Origin: Neoarius graeffei
Lineage: Eukaryota > Chordata > Actinopteri > Siluriformes > Ariidae
DNA length: 64,000 nucleotides
Direction of reading: 5' to 3'
Assembly (NCBI RefSeq): GCF_027579695.1
Contig: NC_083577.1
Coordinates: 40,181,198 to 40,245,197 of the forward strand
This document shows positions 47,349-59,474 of the stretch, one piece after another. The notes below the pieces were generated by a model. It made no database searches, was not told the origin of the DNA, and saw nothing but the letters and a program-made list of their open reading frames with translations. How positions within the stretch are numbered: the first letter of the stretch is position 1; every line of letters starts with the position of its first letter. The position numbers were made by a program, and so were the translations under genes.

Positions 47349-47717
47349 TCAGTGCATGACTGAGTGCCATTAATTGTCATTATCCAGTCCTATTATTTAC
47401 TCTCCTAATTAAATTCTGTGCATAGTTACTATCAATACCTGTATAAATGTAGGAAAATGTTTATGTAGTGATCATGGTACCGTCTGGATATTTGTTCTCA
47501 AATATCACAAATTTATGATAATATTTGTAAGCTATTCTAATCAAACAGTTTATTCCTTTCAAAGTCAGTCAGTTTATTTTCATCAATTAATTTATTTGTC
47601 ATGCCCTTTTTGTATATTTTGTGTTGCCTAGTAACTCAGAGTGAACTGAGATCATCAACACTTAGATGATACAACAGAGTAATGATGATAATGAGGTGCA
47701 GTAACCATGTTCCAGGC

Positions 47718-47720
<3 letters not shown>
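47349..47720. other. No gene recognised
   Basis: AT-rich; ends in a (TC)n tract at 47721-47748. Confidence 0.45.
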
Positions 47721-47748
<28 letters not shown>

Positions 47749-47751
<3 letters not shown>

Positions 47752-47943
47752 GGTGGGGTGTACCCTGTGGTGGTCTTTTCCGACCACAACCCTTTGACTT
47801 TTCTTTCGTCTCTGCAGAACACTAACCAGCGTTTAATGCGTTGGGCTCTTTTTCTGCAGCCCTACAATTTATCTATTAGGCACATTAAGGGGTCTGAAAA
47901 TGTTATGGCCGATGCATTGTCTCGGGCTCCTGATGACTATTAG
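47749..47943 (+). pseudogene. Gypsy RNase H fragment
   Basis: Reads VVVFSDHNPLTFLSSL, then LMRWALFLQPYNLSIRHI and VMADALSRAP: the DHNPL and ADALSR motifs of Ty3/Gypsy RNase H. It stops at TAG 47941. The upstream pol is replaced by a (TC)n tract. Confidence 0.85.
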
Positions 47944-48226
47944 TGGGATGTTTTGTCTCTTCTCTGGCCTCTGATTCTGTGTCGTAACTTGTGTTTCCTC
48001 TCTTGCTATCCAGGCGCCGGGATTTGCTGGATGGAACGCAGTTTGGGGCAGGGAATTTGGGTGGAGGGAGGTGATTTGTTGTGGTGTAGGTGGGGTATCT
48101 ATAAAAAAAAAAAAAAAAAAGGGTATTGGGTGTACTGGGTTTTTTGGGGATTTCGGTTATGAATAATAGATTTGTTAATGTGAACAGAGTCCCAGAGATG
48201 GGTCTCTGTCTTTTGGGGGGGAGTGA

Positions 48227-48610
48227 TGTCACGCCCAGCTTGGTCATGCTGAGAGTGCTTACTCCACCTTTTTGATATATTAATCTTGAACTTGTTCTCT
48301 CTCCCCCTCCCGACCTTTAGGAGGAGCTGTTTGGTATCTTGTCACTTTGGCCAAACAGGCGGGACAGTTCAAATACAGCCTATGGCTGTCAGGTTGGGGG
48401 GCGTGCTTTGCTGGCATTTTGGTTTGGTTGTTTGGCTGTGTGCTGTTCAGGCCTTCACTGGGAGAAGACCTGCCCAGCGCATGCTTTCCTTTGTTCTTTC
48501 TTATTTTTCTTCTTTTTATTATTATTATTTAATTAAAATACTGCTAAAATTGGAACAACTGTGTGGACTCCCTTTTATGTTATGGTCACTTGAGCCTAGT
48601 GGTCGTAACA
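48227..48610 (+). repeat. Gypsy 3' LTR
   Basis: TGTCACGCCC...GTCGTAACA, 384 bp, preceded by the polypurine tract; AATAAA-type signal not clear (TTAATTAAAATA near 48530). Confidence 0.7.
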
Positions 48611-48920
48611 CTCTCTCTCTCTCTCTCTCTCTCTCATTGAATAACCCAGTAGAATGTTGCTAGTAATCCCAGTGCAATTTCACCTAATGACCAGTAGACG
48701 GAAGCAATGTTTCACTGGTTTCATCACTCACGGTACTTGTGATGGATCACCATGGAGACTGTAGTATGACAAGCAGTGAATAAAAATTTCAAATGTGTAT
48801 CTCCAGCAACAACCACAAAGAGATAGCATATAAAGTAGATAAAGGTGTCAGGAAGAATACACTTAAAGGTTTATTCTTAAAAGCCATGCAGTAAGAGGGG
48901 AAGGTTGTTCCAGATCTTAA

Positions 48921-51032
48921 AGTGCCATTCCACCATTGGATGTATTCTTTGGCATAAAATACAATATATTTTGACAACATATATAAATGGTATCACTAGA
49001 TAGAGAAATCTTTTAGCTTCAAAATGATATATCAAACATAATTTTTTGACAACGACAAGTATATTAATTTTGCGACCAAAGTCACCTACCCTTTTAATTT
49101 CCGCGCGTGATGTCATCGGCAGGTTCCCCTTCTTGTGTACCACGCAGGGCCGGCTCTAGGTCTTTGGCTGCCCTAGGCGAGATTGAGTTTTGGTGCCCCC
49201 CCCCCCCCCCCCCCCCGAAAAAAAACCCCTCTTATAACATCTAAATAACACTTTAATCTAATCACTCTATTCTATTACTATTAAACAATGTACGGTGCAT
49301 GGACAATAAACAAGGAGTCGTTTTTATCTTTTTCATTATTGTTATTATTGTTATTATTGTTATCATTATTAACATAAAGTGTCACAAAGTAAAATGACCA
49401 CACAAATTCAATACATATCTCCATATAATGGGCAAAAACTCTTCTGCACCCTGTTCAAAGTATAGTGCATGGACAATAAACAAGAAATTATTTTTAGTTT
49501 CTTTTTTGCTATTAAAAGTTAAGTCATCTCTGAAGAATTAACAAATTAAATGAATAAAAAATTCTACATTTCTAAATTGTGCAAACTTAAGCACCCTGTT
49601 AGGACATCAATGGGCTGTATTTTCAAACAAAAGTGCTATTATGGGTACTTTGTTATTGAAGTCTATTGCTGTTTGCATCTAGTTAGCTAGGCAGACATTG
49701 ATTCAGGCGTCTAAAATATTAATTTGCCACTATAATGGTTGATATGAGAGATTAGATCAGACTTGCCTCTATACTTGGCTCTATTTGTTTCTTCCTGTAG
49801 CCTTCGTTTGCGCCCTTGCGCACCCGAGAGTTTGGATTTCTTCATTTAAGCACTTGTAGTCAGGGCTACTTTTTGCAGTGGATAGCCATTCTCATTCCCC
49901 GATGAACACCGCTCCCCCCGCCCCCCTTATAACCTATCATTGTGCATTTTTAGTAGGCATAAGGAAATCACCGACCACTACTGCATAGGCTACACTTGTT
50001 TTTCAACCTTTTTGAGCCAGGGCGCACTTTTTTCAATAAAAAAAATCTCAAGGCACATCACCAATAGAAAATGTTGACTGAAACTAAAACGCTGTTGCCA
50101 ATATTTACAATATACAGTCATTCTATAATTTTCCACGGTACACTTGGTGATCTCTCATGGCACACTAGTGTTCCGCGGTACTAGAGTTCGGCAGCACAGT
50201 GGTTGAAAACACTGTACACCACTGATGCACTTGGTAACATCTCCATTCAATAACTCCATCCCTCCTTTTTGGTGGGGTTTTGGTTGCCCTTGGCGCCCCT
50301 GGGCACACTTTGCACTTAGGCTATTACATGGCCAAAACAGAGAATAGCCGCGGATGCGAACCACTGTTGAGCGTTTATTGTTTCATGATTAACAACCACC
50401 ACCCCACCCTGCTTTTTTTGACAAATCGCACCCTGACTACATGCTTTGCTGTACAATTAAATTAGGCTAAGACATTATAATGCTGACTCGTTTTCAGAAT
50501 AGTGGAAGTCATAATTTTTCTCCCCCCCCGTTTCTGCGCCCCTGGATGGACGCAGCGCCCTTAGCATTTGCCTATATTGCCTATGCCACGGGCCGGCTCT
50601 GGTACCACGTGACATGTGACGTGGCACATATTATCAGCAATGGCGGATAGAACGCGATAAAAATAATACCAATAAATCTAGCTAATACCAATAAATCTAG
50701 CTAACTGAAAGATTAACTCAAAATTTTTTGCAATTTTTTTGGCCCCCATATACGAGGAGAAATGACTCTCTCACTTTGGGGGTTTCCTGGTCTAAAAATG
50801 TACCGACACGTGGTACACAAGAAGGGGAACCTGCCGATGACATCACGTTTCACTACCGCGCGGAAATTAAAAGGGTAGGTGACTTTGGTCACAAAATTAA
50901 TATACTTGTCGTTGTCAAAAAATTATGTTTGATATATCATTTTGAAGCTAAAAGATTTCTCTGTCTAGTCATGTTGTCATAAAATATATTGTATTTTATG
51001 CCAAAGAATACATCCAATGGTGGAATGGCACT
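48921..51032. mobile_element. TTAA-flanked foldback element with nested hAT
   Basis: Inverted arms of about 220 bp starting AGTGCCATTCCACCATTGGA at both ends; TTAA at 48917-48920 and 51033-51036. Without the hAT it is about 650 bp. No transposase. Could be piggyBac- or Kolobok-derived. Confidence 0.82.
49145..50601. mobile_element. hAT element with exact 8-bp target duplication
   Basis: CAGGGCCGGCTCT left end and (reverse) CAGAGCCGGCCC right end; target GTACCACG at 49137-49144 and 50602-50609. 1457 bp, no convincing transposase. Confidence 0.85.
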
Positions 51033-51036
51033 TTAA

Positions 51037-51419
51037 GGTCTCTTTTCACAGGTATTGATTACAGATACAGTTCAGTGTTCAGAGTTGGTTGAGATTTACT
51101 GGTACTTTAATTCATCCTTAGACCATTTAAAATACACATTTTGTTAGTGTATCAGTGTAAACATTGCCTGATAGAGTGGATTTAGAGTATTTTGTAGGCT
51201 GATATTGAACCAGACTTTGGCACTAATGCTTCCTCAAAGGACAAAGCAGAATACTGTCTAATAAGCTCACACTAAAAGAAAAAAGAAAAAAAAACCTCTT
51301 AGCATATTGAAAACATCTTGAATATAGTCAAATTTATATAGTTTTTCTGATTACAATACACCAAACATGAGACTATTAAGATCTATTTCTTGACTTGACT
51401 ATTTTCCCCTAATTTCAAG
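51037..51419. other. No gene recognised
   Basis: AT-rich. Confidence 0.45.
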
Positions 51420-51787
51420 CCTCTTCTTCTTCTTTTGGCTGCTCCTGTTAGGGGTCACCACAGTGGATCTGGATATTTGATTTGGCATAGGTTTTACACC
51501 AGATGCCCTTCCCGACGCAACCCTCCCCAATCTATCTGGGCACGCTGGTGTAGTGGTTAGCACCATCGCCTCACAGCAAGAAGGTTTTGGGTTCAAGCCC
51601 AGTGGCTGGGTCTTTTACCTAATCCACATGTCTTTGGACTGTGGGGGAAACCAGAGCACCCAGAGGAAACCCACAGAGACATGGGGAGAATATGCAAACT
51701 CCACACAGAAAGGCCCCCATTGACCATGAGGTTCAAACCTGGAACCTTGTTGTGAGGCAACAGTGCTAACCACTACACCACCGTGCT
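51420..51787. repeat. Composite SINE
   Basis: Same type as 26480-27732 (GGGGTCACCACAGTGGATCT start, reversed V core) with an extra plus-strand tRNA-like head at 51541-51610 inserted in it. Confidence 0.75.
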
Positions 51788-51885
51788 GATTAAACCAGTC
51801 TTATTCTATTGGCAGCTAATGCTTCTCATAATTCTGTTTCTTTTTAGAAATAAATGTTTAGAATTAACAGCATTATCTTCCAAAA

Positions 51886-51909
51886 CACACACACACACAC
51901 ACACACACT
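51886..51909. repeat. (CA)n microsatellite
   Basis: Short CA tract immediately before the next Tc1. Confidence 0.9.
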
Positions 51910-51911
51910 TT

Positions 51912-53513
51912 AGTGGGGCAAAAAAGTATTTAGTCATCCACAAATTGTGCAAGTTCTCCCACTTAAAAAGATGAGAGAGGCCTGTGATTTTCATCATAGG
52001 TACACTTCAACTATGAGAGACAGAATGGGGGGAAAGAATCCAGGAAATCACATTGTAGGATTTTTAATGAATTAATTGGTAAATTCCTCGGTAAAATAAG
52101 TATTTGGTCACCTACAAACAAGCAAGATTTCTGGCTCTCACAGACCTGTAACTACTTCTTTAAGAGGCTCCTCTGTTCTCCACTCGTTACCTGTATTAAT
52201 GGCACCTGTTTGAACTCGTTATCAGTATAAAAGACACCTGTCCACAACCTCAAACAGTCACACTCCAAACTCCACTATGGCCAAGACCAAAGAGCTGTCA
52301 AAGGACACCAGAAACAAAATTGTAGACCTGCACCAGGCTGGGAAGACTGAATCTGCAATAGGTAAGCAGCTTGGTGTGAAGAAATCAACTGTGGGAGCAA
52401 TTATTAGAAAATGGAAGACATACAAGACCACTGATAATCTCCCTCGATTTGGGGCTCCACTCAAGATCTCACCCCGTGGGGTCAAAATGATCACAAGAAC
52501 GGTGAGCAAAAATCCCAGAACCACACGGGGGACCTAGTGAATGACCTGCAGAGAGCTGGGACCAAAGTAACAAAGGCTACCATCGGTAACACACTACGCC
52601 ACCAGGGACTCGAATCCTGCAGTGCCAGACGTGTCCCCCTGCTTAAGCCAGTACATGTCCAGGCCCGTCTGAAGTTTGCTAGAGAGCATCTGGATGATCC
52701 AGAAGAGGATTGGGAGAATGTCATATGGTGAGATGAAAGCAAAATAGAACTTTTTGGTAAAAACTCAACTTGTCGTGTTTGGAAGAGAAAGAATGCTGAG
52801 TTGCATCCAAAGAACACCATACCTACTGTGAAGCATGGGGGTGGAAACATCATGCTTTGGGGCTGTTTTTCTGCAAAGGGACCAGGACGACTGATCCGTG
52901 TAAAGGAAAGAATGAATGGAGCCATGTATCGTGAGATTTTGAGTGAAAACCTCCTTCCATCAGCAAGGGCATTGAGGATGAAATGTGGCTGGGTCTTTCA
53001 GCATGACAATGATCCCAAACACACCGCCCGGGCAACGAAGGAGTGGCTTCGTAAGAAGCATTTCAAGGTCCTGGAGTGGCCTAGCCAGTCTCCAGATCTC
53101 AACCCCATAGAAAATCTTTGGAGGGAGTTGAAAGTTCGTGTTGCCCAGCGACAGCCCCAAAACATCACTGCTCTAGAGGAGATCTGCATGGAGGAATGGG
53201 CCAAAATACCAGCAACAGTGTGTGAAAACCTTGTGAAGACTTACAGAAAACGTTTGACCTCTGTCATTGCCAACAAAGGGTCTATAAAAAAGTATTGAGA
53301 TGAACTTTTGTTATTGACCAAATACTTATTTTCCACCATAATTTGCAAATAAATTCTTTAAAAATCAGACAATGTGATTTTCTGGATTTTTTTTTTCTCA
53401 TTTTGTCTCTCATAGTTGAAGTGGACCTATGATGAAAATTACAGGCCTCTCATCTTTTTAAGTGGGAGAACTTGCACAATTGGTGACTGACTAAATACTT
53501 TTTTGCCCCACTG
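51912..53513 (+). mobile_element. Tc1-like transposon (family F)
   Basis: Ends AGTGGGGCAAAAAAGTATTT / AAATACTTTTTTGCCCCACTG, TA at 53514-53515. About 1.6 kb, well preserved. Confidence 0.9.
52277..53298 (+). pseudogene. Tc1-like transposase pseudogene (family F), two lesions
   Basis: Start [20 protein letters not shown] at 52277. A one-base loss in the G-run near 52527 shifts the frame, and TGA at 52730 stands where a Ser codon precedes the first catalytic D (W-stop-DESK). The rest is open to TGA 53296-53298: QHDNDPKH and [11 protein letters not shown] give DD34E. Among the broken copies here it is the least damaged. Confidence 0.9.
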
Positions 53514-54571
53514 TAAATAGAGATAGGCAGATGCATTTGTGATTTGTGAAGAGTTTCATGTCTGTAATGCCATACTGGGTTTATGTCAAAACAAAACAAA
53601 AAACCCTCCAGTCATCTGTCTTTTTGTATGATTTCTACTTTGATAGGATGATGTATGCTTTTCTGATGCTGTTACAGCTATGTCATTGACGCAGGCTCAA
53701 AAATGTCTGCATAAAAGTGAAAATCAAATTTAAGGGGAGTTTCACTCTGTGTAATCATGTGGCATGACTGTCATTGATAGGCTGCACGAATCTACATGAG
53801 TCCTGGAGTAACTTTTTATCCATTAAGATTTTATTATCAGTGTAAGAAAGGAAGTTGCATTTTGTTTAGGAAATACCTGCTCAGAGTATAACCCTTGATA
53901 AGACATGAGTTTAAATACCCCCCCCCCACACACACACACACAGTGATGGCCCCATTATCATCTAACTAGCCCCACTTGCCCTTTCTTTAAGTAAATGAGA
54001 AAACAAAAATCCAGGTTTATTTACCAATCCATAAAGCCTGTTTGGCTGGTGTCATATACTGGTGTCAGTCGGCATGCCACCTGACATTTGTAGACTTATT
54101 TACAGCCATAACAATATTATTATTCCCTCAGTAAGGTATTACACTAACCTACTGAGGACTGCTTATCACCTCAGTTTAGCTATCAAGGTTTGCTGAAGTG
54201 TAATAGGATGGGTGGAAAGACAAACTAATAGGTCAGACAGTTGTAGAGCAATCAATACAAGAGAAAACAGGGTATTATATCACCCTTTAAGTGTGGAAAT
54301 TTCCCAGTTTCAAATATTTGCAGAAATCTAATAGCTCAGTCAGTTCATGGGTTTAGTGTGCAGTTAAAAGTCTCCATCTAATTTTGTAAGAAGGCATTAA
54401 AATTATTAAACTATTTAGGAAAGAATAAATGTCAGAATTATTGTGAGATTAGAGATACATCCAAGCATGAGATGTTTCCTTTACAGAAAACTTGAGAGTA
54501 TCCAACATCATCTTTAAGCAATTAATCCAAGGTTTAGTGCAAGAGATTAGACACAGGTCTATTACTGGTAT
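53514..54571. other. No gene recognised
   Basis: AT-rich with a short C-run/CA tract near 53920. Confidence 0.5.
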
Positions 54572-54584
54572 TGAAGTCAAACCT

Positions 54585-54937
54585 CATTATCTCTCTCTCT
54601 AGCCACTTTATCCTGTTCTACAGGGTCGCAGGCAAGCTGGAGCCTATCCCAGCTGACTACGGGTGAAAAGCAGGGTACACCCTGGACAAGTCACCAGGTC
54701 ATCACAGGGCTGACACATAGACACAGACAGCCATTCACACCTACAGTCAATTTAGAGTCACCAGTTAACCTAACCTGCATGTCTTTGGACTGTAGGGGAA
54801 ACCAGAGCACCTGGAGGAAACCCACACGGACAACATGTAAACTCCACACAGAAAGGCCCTCGCCGGCCACAGGGCTCGAACCCAGACCTTCTTGCTGTGA
54901 GGCGACAGTGCTAACCACTACACCACTGTACTACCCC
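54585..54937 (-). repeat. Family V SINE
   Basis: 353 bp, 13-bp target duplication TGAAGTCAAACCT at 54572-54584 and 54938-54950. Confidence 0.92.
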
Positions 54938-55005
54938 TGAAGTCAAACCTGATGAACCCAAATATTTTAGACTGAGAAGTGTCACATACTGTACACATAA
55001 AAAGT

Positions 55006-55008
55006 CTG

Positions 55009-55090
<82 letters not shown>
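55006..55090. repeat. (TCTA)n microsatellite
   Basis: About 20 tetranucleotide units. Confidence 0.95.
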
Positions 55091-55344
55091 ATCACCAGGT
55101 ATATTAGTATTTGGACAGTGACACAATTTTCTTAATTTTGTTTCTGTTCACCACCACAGTGGATTTGAAATGAAGCAATGAAGGTGTGATTGAAGTGTAG
55201 ACTTTCAGCTTTAATTCAAGGGGTTTAACAAAAAATAACAATTAAGCATTTACAATTTAGGACTTAGAGCCATTTTTTTTTTTACATAGCCCCTCCATTT
55301 TCACAGGTTCAAAAGTAATTGGACAAACTAACTATTATAAACAT

Positions 55345-55490
55345 TATTTATTTTTCAGCTTTATTGGATAGGACAGTGTAGAGACAGGAAATGAGCAGGG
55401 GAGAGAGAGACAGGAAGGGATCGGGAAATAACCTCAGGCCGGAATCAAACCCGGGTCCCCGGATTTATGGCGCCTGAGCCACGATGCCCC
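55345..55490 (-). repeat. Short SINE-like repeat in the family G Tc1
   Basis: TTTATTGGATAGGACAGTGT...AATCAAACCCGGGTCCCC; direct repeats ATAAACATTATT / ATAAATGTTATT flank it. Confidence 0.6.
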
Positions 55491-55864
55491 CATAAATGTT
55501 ATTTTTAATAGCTGGATGCAAATCCTTTGCCGTCAATGACCGCCTGAAATCTGGAACCCATGGACATCAACCAAATGTTGACTTTCCTCCCTTGAGATGC
55601 TTTGCTAGGCCTTTACTGCAGCTGTCTTCAGTTGCTGCTTGTTTGTGGGTCTTTTTGCCTTCAGTTTTGTCTTCATGATGTAAAAAGCATGCTCACTTGG
55701 GTTGACTGACTCGGCTATTTAAGAACATTCCATTTCTTTGACTTAAGAAGCTCTTGTATCGCTTTCACTGTATGTTTTGGGTCATTATTCATCTGAACTG
55801 TAAGGCGCCATCCTGTCAGTTTTGCAGCATTTGACTGAATCTGAGCAAAATATAGCTCTACATA

Positions 55865-56818
55865 CAGTGGTGCTTGAAAGTTTGTGAACCCTTGAGAATT
55901 TTCTATATTTCTGCATAAATATGACCAAAAACATTATCAGATTTTCACACAAGTCCTAAAAGTAGATAAAGAGAATCCAGTTAAACAAATGAGACAAAAA
56001 TATTATACTTGGCCATTTATTTATTGAGGAAAATGATCCAATATTACATATCTGTGAGTGGCAAAAGTATGTGAACCTCTTGGATTAGCAGTTAATTTGA
56101 AGGTGAAATTAGAGTCAGGTGTTTTCAATCAATGGGATGACAATCAGGTGTGAGTGGGCACCCTGTTTTATTTAAAGAACAGCGATCTATTAAAGTCTGA
56201 TCTTCACAACACATGTTTGTGGAAGTGTATCATGGTATCAGCGAATTCTAAAGGAAAATGTCAGGACATCTGTCCATGAATTGAATCTCAAGAGAAGGTG
56301 GGTCATGCAGCAAGACAACGACCCTCAGCACACAAGTCGTTCTACCAAAGAATGGTTAAAGAAGAATAAAGTTAATGTTTTGGAATGGCCAAGTCAAAGT
56401 CCTGACCTTAATCCAATCGAAATGCTGTGGAAGGACCTGAAGCGAGCAGTTCATGTGAGGAAACCCACCAATATCCCAGAGTTGAAGCTGTTCTGTACGG
56501 AGGAATGGGCTAAAATTCCTCCAAGCCGGTGTGCAGGACTGATCAACAGTTACCGGAAACGTTTAGTTGCAGTTATTGCTGCACAAGGGGGTCACACCAG
56601 ATACTGAAAGCAAAGGTTCACATACTCACAGATATGTAATATTGGATCATTTTTCTCAATAAATAAATGTCCAAGTAAAATATTTCTGTCTCATTTGTTT
56701 AACTGGGTTCTCTTTATTTACTTTTAGGACTTGTGTGAAAATCTGATGATGTTTTAGATCATATTTATGCAGAAATATAGAAAATCCTCAAGGGTTCACA
56801 AACTTTCAAGCACCACTG
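55865..56818 (+). mobile_element. Tc1-like deletion derivative (family H)
   Basis: CAGTGGTGCTTGAAAGTTTG ends, TA at 55863-55864 and 56819-56820. 954 bp: the transposase start codon region is joined directly to the C-terminal third (junction near 56234). Confidence 0.9.
56281..56607 (+). pseudogene. C-terminal transposase fragment (family H)
   Basis: Reads from NLKRRWVMQQDNDP through [11 protein letters not shown] to HTRY and TGA. It holds the second D and the E of the triad but lacks DNA binding and the first D. Confidence 0.9.
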
Positions 56819-57014
56819 TACTTCAGAATTCATCATGCTACTTCTATCAGCAGTCACATCATCAATAAACATCAGTGACCCGATTCTAGTGGCATCCATA
56901 CATGCCCATATCCACCATGTTGGATGGATGATGTGGTATGCTTTGGATCATGAGTCCTTCCTATCCTTCTCCATAATCTTCTCTTCATGTCACTCTGTCT
57001 GACTCAGTGTGATT

Positions 57015-59138
57015 ATGAATTTTCCCTGCAGCATAAATGCATTTGAAATAAATTAATTCTGTTATCTCTTTTTATCTTCTCTTATCCTCTTTTAATTTTT
57101 GTATTGTGTGCACTTATAAGCATGTTTGCATGGATATAATTTTAAGAGGACTAATAAAAATTATTAAAAATTAATTTGTTCTGAAAATAGAATAAAATAA
57201 AACTATGCAGCAGTGAGCTCTCTGGGGACTGATAGATGAAGACAATCAAGTCTAATATATAACTAGTCCTTTGTAGTGTTCATTAGAGGTGCTTGCTTGC
57301 TCCAACAAAAAATATTGTGTAATCCTGTGCAAGCAGATAAAGGGTATACCGTAGATATGTATGCCAAGATAAGCAGTCAGTACAACGTTTAATGAAACTC
57401 TAATTGCATTTCCATAAGGTAATATGTATTAATGATTCCAGTCATGCATGTTGCACTGGTAATAAAACCCTGGAATAAACAAAAAATCAAACAAAAATTA
57501 TTTCATTATTACTTAATATAACGGAACACTGATAATAATGCAGGTACACATGATGAGCATTTCACTGCACATTGCCGGTGGTGCAGATCAGGCAGTATCA
57601 TAATGAATCAAGACAATCTTAATACATGGAACTGTGCAGGAAAAGATCAGCTTCAATATTTAAAGAACGGATATGCAAAATATAACATCTGCCAAAATTT
57701 AAGTGAAATGGACTGAAGTAAGAATGAGCTCTTCTTTTTTTAATCTTTAGATTACAGTAGATTCATGAGGTGTGCAGCAGGTTAGTGTTGGGGACCTGCC
57801 ACTACACAGAATATTGTGTTATTGCACAGAAGGCAGGGTTCATAGGACAGTACATCTGGCAGCAGCTGTGTGTCCTTGACTTCTCCTCAGGAATGGTCCG
57901 CACGGTCACTGACTCAATGAGAGTGCATATCATAATCTGATCTGTTCATGCTATACCCATATTCATTCTTAGATAAGCTGAGAGATGATGGTATGTAGTG
58001 GTGCATGCTATTATTTTGTTACTATTCATGTTGCAAATCATTTTTGTCGTATCATCAAGTCAGAAACATTAATCAAACTGTTCTGACGTGAACAAACCAT
58101 GTATAGTCATGCATTACGTCCAATTTTCTGTGTCATGGCGGTTCTTTTCAATTCTTTGTTTAGCTTTCTAATCTGGAAAAAGGTTTTTCACCTTTACATT
58201 GGAAGGTTTCCAATTCCATAGTCAGTGCTCAAAAGGGGTTCATGATTTACAGTGTACACTATAAATCGTTTCTGCTGTTTCATTAATAAAATAAATGGTT
58301 TAATTCTGATTTTATACATTTTGATACTGTAGCTCAAGTGTATTCTGGGAAGATATTTACAAAACTATCTGATTATACTATCGCAAAAGGGTGAAGGTTT
58401 AGGGTTAGAAAAGACCTCACTGTTCTATACAGTAACATTGAGCTGACTATACAGTAATGTCACAGTAAATCATTTAATTTATTGTAATACGAGTCTCCAA
58501 TAGCATTTACCTGAAACAGTAAGGGAACCACGTCTAGCTAGTTTTTCCATCTTTCATTTCTTGCATTATTTTAGTTTGACAAAATAGCACAGCTTCAATT
58601 ATTTTAGAGAAGCAGGGTAAGTGCTACAAAATTAAAACCGCGCGAAAGCTACGCAAGGCTAGGCAACATTAGCTGAATTAAAAAGCAAATGTTTGCAAGG
58701 TAGTCATTTTATTATGTAACTTGATGCATGTTGTAAATATTAATTACCTTAACTACTTGTCAATCTGTCAGAGGTCTATAGTCTTGCATTTGATCCCATT
58801 TTCAAACACAAACAAAGCAGATAGACCTAAATCTATACCTATATATATCCAATCAGTTGTATCACTGAGATTCTTGACAATGAGGACTAGGCACCTAATG
58901 GCATATGCGTCCTATACTTATTTACGTAAACACCATTTTCAGCATAACTGAGGCTGCAGCAATAAATAGCAAAAAAGAACAACAAGAAAATAAAAAAAAA
59001 AACAAGGGAAATATACAACTTTACAACAACAAAATATATATACAGAAAAAAATATTCATATTCTTTAGACAAACAGTTGCTATTTTGTTTAACTTATTAG
59101 TTGATTACTTCATTAAATAACAAATATTTTTAAGGTTA
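57015..59138. other. No gene recognised
   Basis: 2.1 kb of AT-rich sequence with no coding or repeat structure I can name. Confidence 0.5.
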
Positions 59139-59274
59139 TCAAGTCAAGTCAACTTTATTGTCAAATATGCTATACATGCTTGACATACAGCACAGATGAA
59201 ATTTCAGTCCTCTCTGACCCACGGTGCAAACAGGCAATGCAATAAATAAAAATAAAAATAGAATAATTGAAACA

Positions 59275-59460
59275 AACAAACAAACAAACAAACAATATAA
59301 CAGTATAAACACTAGATAAGAACTAGACATAGACTAAACACTCAGACAATATAAACAGTGTAAACACTAGATAAGAACTAGACAAAGACTAAACACTCAA
59401 ACAGACAATATAAACAGTATAAACACTCTAGATAAGAACTAGACGTAGACTAAACACTCA
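59275..59460. repeat. Minisatellite in the LINE 3' region
   Basis: Three imperfect units of about 60-70 bp containing AACACTAGATAAGAACTAGAC, preceded by (CAAA)n. Confidence 0.8.
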
Positions 59461-59474
59461 TATATACATACATA

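Larger units (their letters stand above)
47749..48610 (+). mobile_element. Ty3/Gypsy LTR retrotransposon remnant (RNase H end and 3' LTR)
   Basis: Keeps the end of pol, a short untranslated part with a G-rich polypurine tract (48211-48221), and one LTR. CT repeats bound it on both sides. Gag, protease, most of reverse transcriptase, integrase and the 5' LTR are missing. Confidence 0.8.
55100..57010 (-). mobile_element. Degenerate Tc1-like element (family G) with two nested insertions
   Basis: Text such as TAGTATTTGGACAGTGACAC, CTGGAACCCATGGACATCA and TGTATGTTTTGGGTCATTAT is the reverse strand of a common fish Tc1 transposase gene, now with many lesions. Interrupted by a short SINE-like repeat near 55345-55490 and by the element at 55865-56818; reads on as CTTCAGAATTCATCATGCTA after it. 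Confidence 0.65.
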
